From Nephrocerus scutellatus (Eukaryota > Arthropoda > Insecta > Diptera > Pipunculidae), in contig OX352761.1 in the NCBI GenBank assembly GCA_947095585.1, forward strand, positions 135,996,277-136,060,276: a DNA stretch of 64,000 nt, written 5' to 3'. This document shows positions 33,984-45,741 of this stretch, one piece after another (the stretch's first letter is position 1; each line of letters begins with the position of its first letter). The notes beneath the pieces were generated by a model. That model ran no database searches and was not told the origin of the DNA. It saw nothing but the letters and a program-made list of their open reading frames with translations. The position numbers and the translations under genes are program-made.

Positions 33984-35736
33984 ATAACATCTCGTATCAT
34001 TGTTGCTTTTATGATATTTTTATTGCATTTAATATTCTTCTTTGGGGTTATTAAAAATCCTCATCGCATAATGTATTTAGGTATGTAGGTTTAAGAAGCC
34101 ATTTAATAATAGATACAAATTTTTCGATATGTTTTCGCCAGGCGGTGGGTCTTTTCCTTTCCTTTTTAAAACATTTGTATATCTACTAAATATTTTCGAT
34201 ATAATAAGAAAAACTTGTTTTCTTCATATTTTGTATTTTTCTTTGTCTTAAATCATTAAATGTATTTATGTCTTATTTGTTTAACAAAAATATGTTTATC
34301 TGAAAGATGTAAGCAAAAATTGCATGCTATGTTTTGCTTATTAAGTTTATTTAACTCCAAGGTGTGCACAACACTCCTACAGAAACGCAACTGAGCAGAC
34401 GAGACGCCGCGGCTTAAATGAACGCATGTGTGCATGTGGCCTTAGAATTACAAGTCAATTAGGCTTACCACTAAGCAATGTGCATTGACGTACGGCTTTG
34501 ACCTGCCTTACGAATTGATCAATCAAAACCACACAGAACAAAAGGAATCTTATTGTCAACCTATACTTATAATAACCTACATACAATACTATGAAATTGT
34601 ACCGAAAATCGCATTTCCTTAAATCTCTTTACATATCTATTTTTCTGTCCTTGCCCCTCAACTTATTTTAATAATTGTATATTGTATACTTCATGTCAGA
34701 GGTTTTTCCTAATGAACATTTAATGCATGAATAGCACAGTAAGCTTATGGTTGCTGCAAGTAAAATGTTTTTGTCGATTGCTAGCTACGAGTAGCTTTTA
34801 CAAGTTAAATTAAGGACATATTTTTTACAGGAGTCACCAGTTTCGCAATCTGTTTCATTTCTGACGAACTACTTAACTACGGTTACATAACTTTATATGG
34901 GTATAACACATAAAGCACTGGAACCGAGCAAAACTTTCTGACGAAAATTCGAAATTTTCAAATTCAGAATAAATTTTTTTTTCCGTTTCAACAAAAACAT
35001 ATTATAATGTGCAAATATAAAGTTCTTCAATAGGAAATGTGTAGTTTTGACTACCCATCATAAGAATGCAAGTACGCATTCGGAATACCTATCTGAAGAT
35101 ATTTATAATTTCAAATCGATGTCTTCAGTATAAAACATTCCATAGCATACCTATAACACTTCCACTTGTACTGACTGTGTTGTTCATGCATTCAATTGAG
35201 TTTAATATATTTATTCATGAATACAGTGACCTAAAAATACACAAGATTTTCAAACACACTTGCTAAGGATTTCAATTGCATATAAAATGATGATATAGAA
35301 GTAACCATCAGTGAAATATCTGACAGTATAGACATATAAAGTTTATTTCCTGCAAATTTTTTAAAACGCATTTCAGTAATACATCATATACTATTTGTTC
35401 ATTTTAATTGCTGATATCATCATATAAATTTCCTTTTACTGCTTTGTGCTGCCCTTATACTTTTACTGAACTGCGATTCAACTGCTACGTCGCCCACCAT
35501 TACACGCAGTTGCTACCGGTTAAAAATGCAATTCTTGTATTACTGAATGTGTGCCAGCTGATTGGTCTCACATTTTAAACAACGGTAATTACCAGTGAGG
35601 ATTTTAAAGGACATTGTACAATTTTATGTAGACTGCAGTTGAATAGTAGGGTATTAAGTATGCAGGACTCTCCTTTTGAGTCAGTTCTTAAAACAAAAGC
35701 AGAATTCCTGTTGACTTTTTATAGTAACGATAGGTG
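33984..35736. other. Intron, no feature seen
   Basis: AT-rich intron DNA. A slightly GC-richer patch at 34360-34520 has no recognisable identity. Confidence 0.45.
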
Positions 35737-35925
35737 TAGATTCTCTATATTAACTTGGCGTGCCCGTGTGTCGGTTGCTGACTTGTGGAATCTTGTGATA
35801 CATTTTTAAACCACATCGTAAAGTTCGATTTTATTCAAACTTTGCACACATGTGTATCTCCGATGACAATACGTTTTGCAAAAATATGATACTGAACGGG
35901 CCCAAGGGGCTCTTTGATTGATTTG
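35737..35925 (+). repeat. Interspersed repeat D, copy 2
   Basis: The start TTCTCTATATTAACTT then GTGCCCGTG, and the later GCACACATGTGTATCTCCG and GGGCCCAAGGGGCTC, follow copy 1 at 22728 in order. It is shorter, lacking the second block. Confidence 0.65.
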
Positions 35926-36309
35926 TGACAGTTTTTTCACTCATCATATGCAAATGAACGAACCATGTCAAAAATATCAGCAGATGGCAGTATCGACGAT
36001 GCACCGCAAATCACGATAAGTTAAGTGAAGGCAGCCGACCTAATGCCTACTGGGTTGAGTTTGATGCAGCGCAACCAATGTGCTTGGTGAATATACTCTT
36101 ACGTACGTTTAGTCCAACCACCATAGATATTTCAAGTAAATGAAGAAGTTCGAAGATGGGAGAAATTTTAAATTCAAAACAATGAAAAAGAAATGAAACG
36201 TTAACCGCTCATCAAATACATATGAGAGAACATATCTATGTAATGAAGGCGACAACTTTGTTTAATTGAGCGATGCGGCAAGTCATAGTGGGGCAAGCCT
36301 AGTGTAGTT

Positions 36310-36600
36310 TAAACAATTGCTTTGCCTTTTATTAAAATTATAAATTAAATAAAAAAACCGAAAGAATGCAATTTACAATATATCATATTCCTTACGTTTG
36401 TAGCCGGTTACAATATTTTTCTCAGAATTCTCCATGATTCATTGAAAAAGCAATGCAGAAAAAATGAACGCGAAACTAAAGCGATGCGAGTCGAAATGCT
36501 TTAATCAACGAATCATAGTCCAGGAAAAACTACAAAAAAGCCTGACCAAAAAAATATTACAAAAATACAAAGTTCTTGGATCCTCTACAGAACAATTTGA
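36310..36600 (-). repeat. Unclassified interspersed repeat E, copy 2
   Basis: Reverse complement matches 12600-12905 through several strings, including TTCAATGAATCA, GCCGGCTACAAACGT and the GAGGATCCAAGAACTTTG region (GAGGTTCCAAGAAATTTG in copy 1). A further 36600-36764 stretch has open minus-strand frames of unknown origin. Confidence 0.6.
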
Positions 36601-36764
36601 AATTTCAGGAACTTGTTGACGTCTATTTTGAAGACCAGTTGATTAAACGTTTCGAGAATCACGGAGTCGACCAATTGATTCAACATCGATGTTACTCTCG
36701 AATAAAAGGAGGATTTGAAATGTTGGTTTCTATATTGAAAAGATTTAAAGGCAAATCTATGCGG

Positions 36765-37265
36765 TTTTCGTGAAGAAACACGCCCATTTGCTTCCCAACG
36801 CTCTGAGCTTGTATACGTTTTTGGAAGTACCTTCAACGAATTTTTCAAGCATTTGGTGGCACCAATCGACACGAACCATCTTTTGTGCGTCTGTCAAAAA
36901 ATTTGGAATCCAACCTGCACACAGCTTCCGCACCTTTAAATGTTCATGTAAGATCGTATATACGCTGGTGTTACTAATGCCTAGGCATGCCTGGGCGATT
37001 TCCCGATAAGTCACATGATGATCTCCTCTCCAATCAGTTTTCTCACAGCATCGAGGTTTTCTGGCATAACCACTGTTTCTGGACGACCTTCACGAGGCTC
37101 GTCTTTGAGTGAACGTCGTTCGCGTTTAAATTCATTGTACTAATTATAAACACTAGCCAAGGATGTTGCTTGGTCACCAAAAGTCGAATGAAGCGATTCG
37201 AAGCACTGTTGTTGAGTTAGCCCCTTTCGAAAATCACACGAAAATTTTCACGCGATAATTCCATT
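36765..37265 (-). mobile_element. mariner transposon remnant (5' part of transposase)
   Basis: Minus strand starts MELSRENFRVIFERG (ATG at 37263-37265), then in shifted frames LHSTFGDQATSLASVYN-like sequence, EFKRERRSLKDEPREGRP, MTYREIAQACLGISNTSVYT, LHEHLKVRKLCAGWIPN, MVRVDWCHQMLEKFVEGTSK and NVYKL. It then joins directly to GKQMG...FFTKTA, skipping about 40 codons around the first catalytic Asp (GDETW). The rest of the gene is missing. It is a mariner proper, distinct from the longer transposase family at 14.9 and 27.4 kb. Confidence 0.8.
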
Positions 37266-37616
37266 TTTTCACTGAATTCAATTTTTTAAGTAAATAAAAA
37301 ACAATGTTGCGATGCGAACTGCCAGATTACTTTTGAGAAACATAACCTCCAAACATGTTAAACTTTTTGACTGAGATAGAGATTTGCATCCATTTTCTAA
37401 AACATTTACCCCTATGTATTTCAATCTTGTTCCAGCCTTTTGGGGATTGTTACGGAATTTAAGTACCGACTCATAACGCCTTAGATTTGTGAACATCCAA
37501 AATGGCGGTTGCTACATCATGCGTTAGGCGAACAAAGTTTAGTTGCTAAAAGTTGTTGTTAAGTGTATTTATTATAAATTCTAAAAGAAGATGTTTTTCT
37601 AAACCTCTCATATAAA

Positions 37617-37729
37617 GGGTGTTTTTTTGGGAGGTTTGTTTTTCCGATAGATGTCGTTTTATTTTATGACAGTTGTTTTGACAGCTCAAAGTGGCATTTC
37701 TACTCAGTATTGTTTGGCAAATCATTATG

Positions 37730-37764
<35 letters not shown>

Positions 37765-38127
37765 ACATTTGTGAAAAATAGTCGTGGTAGCCATATGCCA
37801 GAAATTGTGTTTAAATGTTAAATGCCAAAAAATTATCTACCAAATAAAAAAAAATTTTGGTCATTTCATAATTTTATATGTGTTTTATTCAAAAAAAAAA
37901 TCGGCAACCTCTTAAAAAAACACCCGTTAGATGTAACGTGTTTTTTGTTAGCACGTTATATCTAACGGGTGTTTTTTTAAGAGGTTGCCGATTTTTTTTT
38001 TGAATAAAACACATATAAAATTATGAAATGACCAAAATTTTTTTTTATTTGGTAGATAATTTTTTGGCATTTAACATTTAAACACAATTTCTGGCATATG
38101 GCTACCACGACTATTTTTCACAAATGT

Positions 38128-38160
<33 letters not shown>

Positions 38161-38273
38161 CATAATGATTTGCCAAACAATACTGAGTAGAAATGCCACT
38201 TTGAGCTGTCAAAACAACTGTCATAAAATAAAACGACATCTATCGGAAAAACAAACCTCCCAAAAAAACACCC
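37617..38273. mobile_element. Two MITEs in inverted pair: near-perfect 657-bp hairpin
   Basis: Each arm is one miniature element about 310 bp long, with ends GGGTGTTTTTTTGGGAGG and CAACCTCTTAAAAAAACACCC-like (shown in part). The arms are joined tail to tail by a short spacer that is itself palindromic (GATGTAACGTG / CACGTTATATC). By eye the arms differ only in the length of the A run (33 A at 37730-37762 against 31 T at 38130-38160) and one base in the spacer. The arm contains codons reading SRGSHMPEIVFKC then TAA (about 37780-37822), the C-terminus of a Tc1/mariner-type transposase. So the MITE is an internal-deletion derivative. TA lies next to both outer ends. Confidence 0.9.
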
Positions 38274-40149
38274 GTTAAATACTGTAATAATTTGGTATTA
38301 CAGTTGGTTGTCTTAAGTTAATGTTCATTAAAAACCACGTATACGAATATGTGCGCCTTGATATAAATATAAGATGTTAAAAAAACATACACATATTAGA
38401 GACGTCTCATAAAAATCATGACAATCTCCCCACGGTATTTCGTGTAGAATTTAAAACTGAAAATGTTCGCAGTAAACATCCAATTCGCCCAGGAAATAGT
38501 CGACTATCAAGAAAATTTATAATAGTGTTCACTTAGATATTCAAAAGGTTTTTACTGTATAGCTAAGTCAGCATTTTTACAAATCAAAGTTCTTTTTAGC
38601 TTCCTCGAGCGGATACGTGCCTAAGTTACGGTACACATATCAAAACGAAAAAAACGTCTCATTTCTGATAAAAAATGTAAGACTACTTAAGTAAAGCTGT
38701 GACTTATATAACCCCAGTCAACCCTGCCTACTAAGCATATAGCCGCGTGCAGTTTGTGTGAATGTAAATCTTTTTAATTAAGATAGGTTGACTTGATGCA
38801 TGCGAGAGTGCATGGTCTGTCTTAATCAGAGGATTGCTTTAAGACATAATACGTACGTTTATACGTATATATATACCTGTACCTTAGATAAAGTTCAGCT
38901 AGAACAGCAAAAAACAGCAAGTAGAAAAAGTTATAGACTGTGTTATTTATTAGAATGTAAAATGAGCGCAAGCAAATAAAGTGGATACGTCACCTCCTTA
39001 GTAGCTGCAGTGAGTGCAACGCTTCAAGGACATCGTGCGACACATCGCACAGAAAGGCAATAGGCAGCCGCACATGAAGCGCACCATGCCAGTCCTTTTG
39101 AATTGGGTTATGCGATTCTCTTACATACGTATTATTTCCACTTACCTATTCAATGAGCCAGAAGAAATATACAAAAAGCAAAAATTCAAAATCATTCAGC
39201 CATGTTCGTATTTTAATTGGCTCTTGGCTTAAGCACCTAAATGCCATTTATGTGTGTATTTATCTGTATTACATGTGGCAAATGGGTGGAAACTGAAAGG
39301 ACATGAGTGTTAAAGTTACACTTTGTACAAAATGCATCGAAAAAGAGAACAAGTACATCCCCAGACACCACCGACACCACCGACACCAATATACAAATAT
39401 TGAAAGGAAAAGAAAACAAAATCTGTCAAAAATCCTACAGATTATAAGCGTAAGAGAGTAGCCATCAAAGCCATCCACTGTGACACAATGTCCTGCTATC
39501 AGGCCAAGAAGATATAATTAAAATTGAACGCTTAAGTTTGAATTGTGCTAAAAATACAAATAAGCAGCAAAAAGAGGACACTTTAAGGAGGGCTTTTTAG
39601 CTACCGCTCTTTGGATTGTATCTGCGTATGTGAGTGTCTTTTTTTGCCATTTCTTTGTATTTTTATGCCTACACAGGGGAAACGATAATCAGCTTGAGAG
39701 TATATTATTGCATTGCCTTGAAAAACGTGCTCTACGGCTGTGATGTTATACAAAAGGATTCCTTTAATAAAATGTAAACGCAGCAAAGGACTATAGTTAT
39801 TGCTTTTCTATTAAAGTTTCCTCATAGTTGTACCGATAATTCCTCACACATATACTAGTAAATGCGTTTTATTAAATACTTATGTATGAGTATGTAAATT
39901 TATTGTTACTGCAAAAAAAAACAAGTTATGCATAAGGAAAAGAGATAAAACCTAAGAGCTGATGCAAGGCGGTTTAAATACCATGCCGATGACTCTTACG
40001 TTCGAATTGAACTAATGTTTTAAAAACCATTTTTAAAAGTATTTTTCATCATTGCTGATTTCTATTTTATGTATACTTACAATTATAGTGTCCTGTTAGT
40101 GCTCCACATAAGATTCTTAGTTCTCGTTTTTAAGTTATAGTACCTCTTT
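38274..40149. other. Intron, no feature seen
   Basis: AT-rich intron DNA. It includes a short (CACCGA)n-like run at 39362-39387 and a GC-richer patch near 39010-39110 with no recognisable product. Confidence 0.45.
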
Positions 40150-41100
40150 CGCCTTTTTGTGGTTAAAGTTTAGAAACTTGAATGTTTAAGACCCACTATT
40201 AGCACGAATTGCCTGTCAGACATTATATTTATTTTTGTCTTTGTTAGCCTTCCTGCTAGCAAGATTTCGGTTGCAGCGTTTATTGCGTAAAATTCCGCTT
40301 GAAATATTTTGGTGTTCTGCATAGTGGAATGAATTTGTGGCATCTTGGCCCCAGTATTCCTGTCCCTACTTCTTCTCATGTTTTTGACCATCAGTGAACC
40401 ATTTTTGAGAATCATCCCTGATCCATTTTGGGTTTGAATTTCACTCATACCTTGTGGGAATGATGGTTTCATAGTTTTTTTTGGATTAGTTTGGTCGCTG
40501 GTGCGGGTGAGTTTTTTTACGGTTTTTACCTTTTCATACTCAGATGTCCTAGTCCTTGTCTTTGTATTTTGTTTAGCTTTTTTTATTGCTGTGCGTTGTT
40601 CCGTTTTTTCCAACCATATGACCGACCTGAATAAAATACTGGGTTTGATCATTTAGGTATAGGTCCAAGAAGTCATTTTTGCGTTTAGTCCCCAAGATTT
40701 ACCTAGTAATTGTCTTAGGGTTTATAATGTTTTTGTAGCTTTTATGGTCACCACTTTAAAATGTTTTTCCCATGTGAGTTTTCTATCTAGGATGATTCCT
40801 AGGAATTTTGTTTCCTCTTTGAGATTCACTTCTGTTTATTTAATTTTTAGAGTTGGAATATTTATTTTCATCCCTTTGGTGTATTGTGGTTTTTGTAGGG
40901 TTTATGGATAACCTCTTATTTTTCACACCATAGCCATGTTATTTTTAGGGCATTTTCATTCACCGATAGTTTTTTCATGCTTGCCTTTAAGAATTACCGT
41001 GATGTCGTGGGCGTATCCTATTACTTTTAGTCCTCTGTTTTTAGGTCGACTACTATAAGCCACAGTAAGGGAGAGAGGACATCCTCGTTAGCATAAATTT
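40150..41100 (-). mobile_element. Non-LTR retrotransposon (R1/I-like), RT end plus RNase H, decayed
   Basis: Minus strand: GLKVIGYAHDITVILKGKHE (RT motif C region, YADD reads YAHD, about 40990-41040), KEETKFLGIILDRKLTWEKH (about 40750-40830), SWGLNAKMTSWTYT, then an RNase H-like stretch with NGSLMVKN, GAKMPQIHSTMQNTKIFQAE FYAINAATEIL and INIMSDRQ (about 40220-40420). Stops interrupt the RT part. A 160-codon frame survives over 40170-40652, fusing two phases by a shift. Confidence 0.65.
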
Positions 41101-41119
41101 TAGTTGCTGCAAATAAAAT

Positions 41120-41300
41120 TAACTTTTACAAGCGTCACATGTGCTAAACGCGACTCGCGATACACTTCACATGCGGGATCTCAGAAATGGCCCATTTCAG
41201 CTCTCTAGGTCGTGCAAACATTTGTTAAAAAATTAAGGTGTGGCCACAATACGACTTTCTTTTACGGTCTTTTACACCGGAATCTTCAGTAAATGCATAT
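41120..41300 (+). repeat. Repeat C copy
   Basis: Shows CGACTCGCGATACACTTCAC, GCGGGATCTCAGAAATGG, TTTCAGCTCTCTAGGTCGTG and CTTTCTTTTACGG in the same order as 46310-46460. The shared sequence continues to about 41390 (CACAGATTTCTCATAGGTGCT). Confidence 0.65.
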
Positions 41301-41484
41301 TTATTTTTTTTTAAATTTCTTTTGCACAGATTTCTCATAGGTGCTATATTTTTTGAGACTCAAAAAACTGTCCAAGTAAACTGCCACTTCCGGTTGGCCG
41401 AATTTCGCCAAAATCAACTGGGATTATGTATAAAGCTTAATTATAAATTTTCACCCCCATCAATTCAGGCGTCTGGGCTGTAGA

Positions 41485-41845
41485 GTGGACACAGACTTTT
41501 TCGCTTTTTCCATACGCGGTGTTCAAAAGAAATACTATATAGAAAATATAGTATACCGCCGATCCTCCAACCTAACCGCAATACCTGTGCCTCAACTTGA
41601 GCTCACGGGTCTACCATTACACCTATCTTCAGACGTAGCAACTAATTCAGAGATTCCTTCATTAGCCGCACAATAATTAGGTGGAACGAATTGCCCGACG
41701 CTGTGTTTCCGCATTTGTATGATCTACAGTCATTCACATGTTCATAGATATCTTACCTTTTTCTCTCCTTAATTTCTAAACCCCTACGCTGTGCTAAGCA
41801 TCATAAGGCTGCAAATGCCTTGAGCGTGCGTACCTTATAAAAAAG
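41485..41845 (+). mobile_element. Jockey/CR1-like LINE, 3' fragment
   Basis: Plus strand reads RRSSNLTAIPVPQLELTGLP, a decayed C-terminal block, WWNELPDAVFP-like sequence near 41690 and QSFTCS. The 3' UTR has GGCTGCAAATGCCTTGAG and a TTATAAAAAA end, matching the LINE tails at 2160 and 42340. Confidence 0.65.
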
Positions 41846-41930
41846 ACACACGCGACTTACAAAAGGTCGCATGAAAGTTGGTTAAAAAGGACCTCAAAGG
41901 GGTCGACACAAACAGAAGTCAAGTTAAGTT
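41846..41930 (+). repeat. Repeat C fragment after a LINE tail
   Basis: GACACACGCGACTTACAAAA, then GCATGAAAGTTGGTTAAAAA and GGACCTCAAA, as in other repeat C copies. The LINE end appears to lie directly in front. Confidence 0.55.
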
Positions 41931-42339
41931 AAGTTACAGAAATTATAAGTAAGCGGTGAGCAAATATATAGTTTAGCGGTCAGTAGTGTTTACATTCCCT
42001 GCCACGCTTACCTGAAAGCCAAAACGGATATCGTACAGATATCAAAAATCGCCATATCGTTTCCTTGTGGGCACACCCAGCGTTGTTGGATTGGATGTTA
42101 AAATCATTGACTCCGACAAAAGGTTCGATTCTCGGCGCGTCCAAAAACTGGACGAATTCACCGCAGTGATCATCTAGATTACAACTACACATTAATGATG
42201 TTCTACATGTTGTATACAGTTGCCGTATACTGCTGTTTTCATATATACGGTTGATTTGATGTATGAAGTAATCAAAATGTAGAGCAATCAATGTGGGTTT
42301 ATGAGCACAACATTATAATTTGTGAGTGCTTGGGTGTGA

Positions 42340-42465
42340 ACTCAACTCTACCCACCACAAGACTTTATACATTCTTCTATCTAAATATCTATCCAACCCC
42401 ACGCTGTACCTTGGTATTATAAGGGTGCAAATCCCTTGAAGCCTGCGCTAATTATAAAAAAAATA
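42340..42465 (+). mobile_element. LINE 3' tail only
   Basis: CCACGCTGTACCTTGG, AAGGGTGCAAATCCCTTGAA (hairpin) and a TTATAAAAAAA end match the 3' UTR at 41755-41845. Confidence 0.55.
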
Positions 42466-45042
42466 ATTTTTCTAAGGGGGGTTAATTAATATCAAATGAC
42501 CGGTAATACGAGTGCATGTCAATTAAAAAATTGGGGTCAATCGAACTCCTCCTGCCTGTAATAGAGACAAAAAGTTTTCAATATAAGTTCATTTAGGGGG
42601 CATGTAATAAAGGAGGCGGCATCGCCAAACAAATAAAAGTTAAATATTTTGTTCTATACGGCCGTACTTAAGCCAGCCATAAAAAGGCTCAATGCCGGCA
42701 GCGAGTTTAATTTCCAATTTGTTTTTCACGTATTTCATGCATTGTTTATCTCCCATACATGTTGTATTACAAAGTAAAATATACAGTGGTTTCTAGCGGT
42801 TGTGGTGGTCCAGATCCCCTGAATGTAACTCATAAAAACCGCCATCTTGTTTGACGGAAATAGCCCCAGTCATCGTCGAGCGCTGAACACGAGTATATCA
42901 GATCACCCAGCTACAAGCTACTCGCTATAAAAAAACCAAACAAAAAGCGAGCATTGCAATTTTATTATCATTTTACTACTTCACAAATGTTTTTATTTTA
43001 GAAAGCTTATGTTAATTTTAACAGTTATTAGTAATTTAATTTCAGAGAAGGTTTTTCTTTGTTCAGAAAAGTTAAAGGTGATAAGAACTTCATCATTGAT
43101 AAGGAAAAAAGTCTCCAACCATGGTAGTAACGTCCTCCAGTTGTTATATAAAAGACTGGATAAAGTTAACCAACTTTCGAATAATCAGCGACTTCAGAAG
43201 TGAAAAACATGAGTTTAGGCGAGGCATAGGAAACTGAAGCGTCCGAGTCCAGCAGCGGCTGAGAGAATAGTTCCAGTGATGTAATTATTAGTCGCAAAGA
43301 ACGGTCTTCACGCGAAAGACGAATTCCAAACCATCAATGTCATTAACATCATCTTCTTCTGCAGTAGCCACTGTTGGATTCACTGTCTAACGCTATGCCT
43401 AGAATTGTAACACTTGGTCCAATGATATTAATGTATATTTCTTTGTCATTCTGGCCTGACAACACCATAAGAAAAGGATGCTGAGTTATTTGCTGAGTAA
43501 AACAATCTCACTAAGCTGGTAAATGGGCTTACTAGAAAACCGGACATTCTTCTTGTTACCTCTCATTATTCTTATTAGAATTAGATTGATATTTATATGC
43601 TCGTATTATCAGTTTATTTCTCGATGTCGAACCACGCAGGTAGAGAGAGAGAGAGCTCACAAAAAAGCTCTAAGATACAAACAATTTTATGTTGAAACAA
43701 TTTATGGTTTCAACAACTACTTTAGGAATTCTATCTGGTATTTACACATAATGATAATAGTGGTGTAGATGGATATCTGATACGATCAAAAAACGTCATT
43801 CGATGATTAAAGCTGCAAAAAGGCTATTAGGAACTAGGAAGTATGTTTCCGGTTAAATAAAATGAACACCACTGTTGAAAACCGAACAAAATGTTGACGA
43901 GTCATAAATAATTGCAATGCCTACCAGAATGACCAGCAACTGAGATGAAATATACTTCAATGTCCCAAAGAAAGTAATTCGTGAAACATCGTCAATTCCA
44001 TACCTGATTCCAACTGTCATACTATAGTTTGAAAACGAATTTATTCCGCTATGTTAATCCCGGCGTTTCACAGGACCCGCCGACCCTAACCAACAAGAGA
44101 CCGTTTAGACCCACCAAAAGCTAAAATAAAACAACCTATTGACCCAACCAAACTGACCGCTTCCCCAATGAAACCACCGCACAGCATTGAGCCCCACCCC
44201 ACCTACCCACCACTGATCCAAAATTGTAGCCTATAACGTGTTCGAATCTTGAGTTATGGTCGCGAATTCACACATATATCTTATGGAAAACTGAATGTTT
44301 TTAGTTTTTCCCGAATTTTCCAAGTTTTTTAATTTTCCAGTTTCCTATAATAATCCCCGGACTATTATGAACTTTTAAAAAAAATATGACCCAAATCGGT
44401 CTAGCCGTTTAAACGTGAAAAGTATATAAGTATGGATAAGGATTGTATGAATTCCATTTTAAGAATATAAAGATTTTCAGCTATCTATTTTTAGCATATT
44501 TATCAGATGTTAAACGAGAAAATAAGGTCTAATGACAACGCAAAAAGCTTATGAACTAAAGTTTGATATGTTCTAGAAAACAGTAGTCAACGCATAATTG
44601 CTTCTCATTATAACTTTATTGCTACAAACCCTCGTGACAAGAAATGCGTTATTTAAATGTATAATATAAAAAAGGAAATTCAATATTTACTCTAACTCGT
44701 TTGTACCTACTTAGCTCTAGTACCTTATTAGCGGAAAACTCACTCTACTTGAATCCTATGAATCCCCACTAGCAAATATTACATTTGCAAACCAAAAACA
44801 TATTCGTTCTGCACGAAACTATGCGCAACCGTGTTTCAATGCCTTTTTCCGTCTACGACGTCGTATAGCGCACATACTCCTGTATTAATAAAATATTATT
44901 GAACTTCACTCAAAGTTAGCATAATTGACATAAATTCTCGTACATAAGTTTGTCACATGAAGGTACGAGTACTGAGTAGCAAATATTAAGGGAAGAAATT
45001 AGCCCTGCAAAATAAATTAAAGGGATGTAATGAAGAACTTAC
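42466..45042. other. Intron, mostly unclassified
   Basis: No exon is seen. The segment 43990-44440 is C-rich at first (CCCACCCCACCTACCCACC) and ends with AAATCGGTCTAGCCGTTT. This layout resembles repeat F and is probably a distant copy. A 64-codon open frame at 43009-43203 and others lack any recognisable feature. Confidence 0.4.
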
Positions 45043-45712
45043 CGAATTCGGGTGTTGTGGTTTCTGGTCCCATGCTAAAGCTATTAACGAAAAAGTTATT
45101 ATCGCCATCATCGCATATGACATAATTTGGTAGCAAAATCATAATGTAGACTAAGCATATAACTAGCGTTGGCAAGGAGAAAACCCCGTATCTGCCGGCC
45201 GGATAGCCACCATCGCTAACGGCACCATTTCGAATGGTTTTAGCCACTAATGATTGTTGGACACGCATTATTTTCATAGTGGCTTCAATGCACCATCGGG
45301 CAATGCTAACTAGGGTCCCATGATTAGGACTATTGCTGTCTATATTGTCGCTAGCCGACATAGTGGAGGCCAAACGTTTGTTGTTCTTATTGCTACTAAC
45401 TTTGTAAGGATGATTATTCGTATTTCTTCGATTTCCTTTATTTTGGACCTGCTCCAGTTTTTCTAGCTGTGTAGCTGTTAGAAATTCGGTAATTTTCGAA
45501 TTGATTTTATCACTGTTGTTACAAGTTTCTTCCAGTTCTGTGACACTGCTGAGGTTCGCGGTAGCAAGCTGCTGCAATTTCCGTTGCTTGTTATAATACA
45601 TGTTATTGTTAGTTGGTTGTTGTACGGATCGCTTGTCACGATACCTTTTAGCACCAATGGAGCGTCCAAGGACTGGAGCTCCGTGGGGCCTTAAAGCCCC
45701 ATCCAATCTCAT
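45043..45712 (-). CDS. Membrane-protein gene, first coding exon
   Basis: The exon runs from an acceptor TTTTCAATTTCAG (ending at 45826) to a GTAAGT donor (45037-45042). Coding starts at ATG 45710-45712, the first in-frame ATG after an in-frame TGA (about 45739), and leaves in phase 1 after 223 codons. It encodes MRLDGALRPHGAPVLGRSIG, a basic/Asn/Gln-rich polar region, and a hydrophobic stretch, SLPTLVICLVYIMILLPNY, near residues 179-197. It ends FSMGPETTTPEF. Translation could also start at Met146, which would make the hydrophobic stretch a more usual signal peptide. Which start is used is undecided. Confidence 0.8.
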
Positions 45713-45741
45713 ATTCGTTCGTCGTCGTGATCCTCATCCAT
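45709..45741 (-). promoter_or_regulatory. Short upstream ORF overlapping the main start codon
   Basis: ATG at 45739-45741 opens ten codons, MDEDHDDERI, and a TGA at 45709-45711 that overlaps the main ATG as ATGA. Such stop/start overlaps can lower or couple translation of the main frame by reinitiation. The effect here is inference. Confidence 0.55.

Noticed and set aside
36565..36764. Helix-turn-helix start of a second transposase next to the mariner remnant
   Set aside because: Similarity was only a few residues across shifting frames, and part of the region belongs to repeat E.
39362..39387. CRISPR-like or tandem-repeat array
   Set aside because: Only a few short CACCGA units with no spacers; a simple microsatellite.
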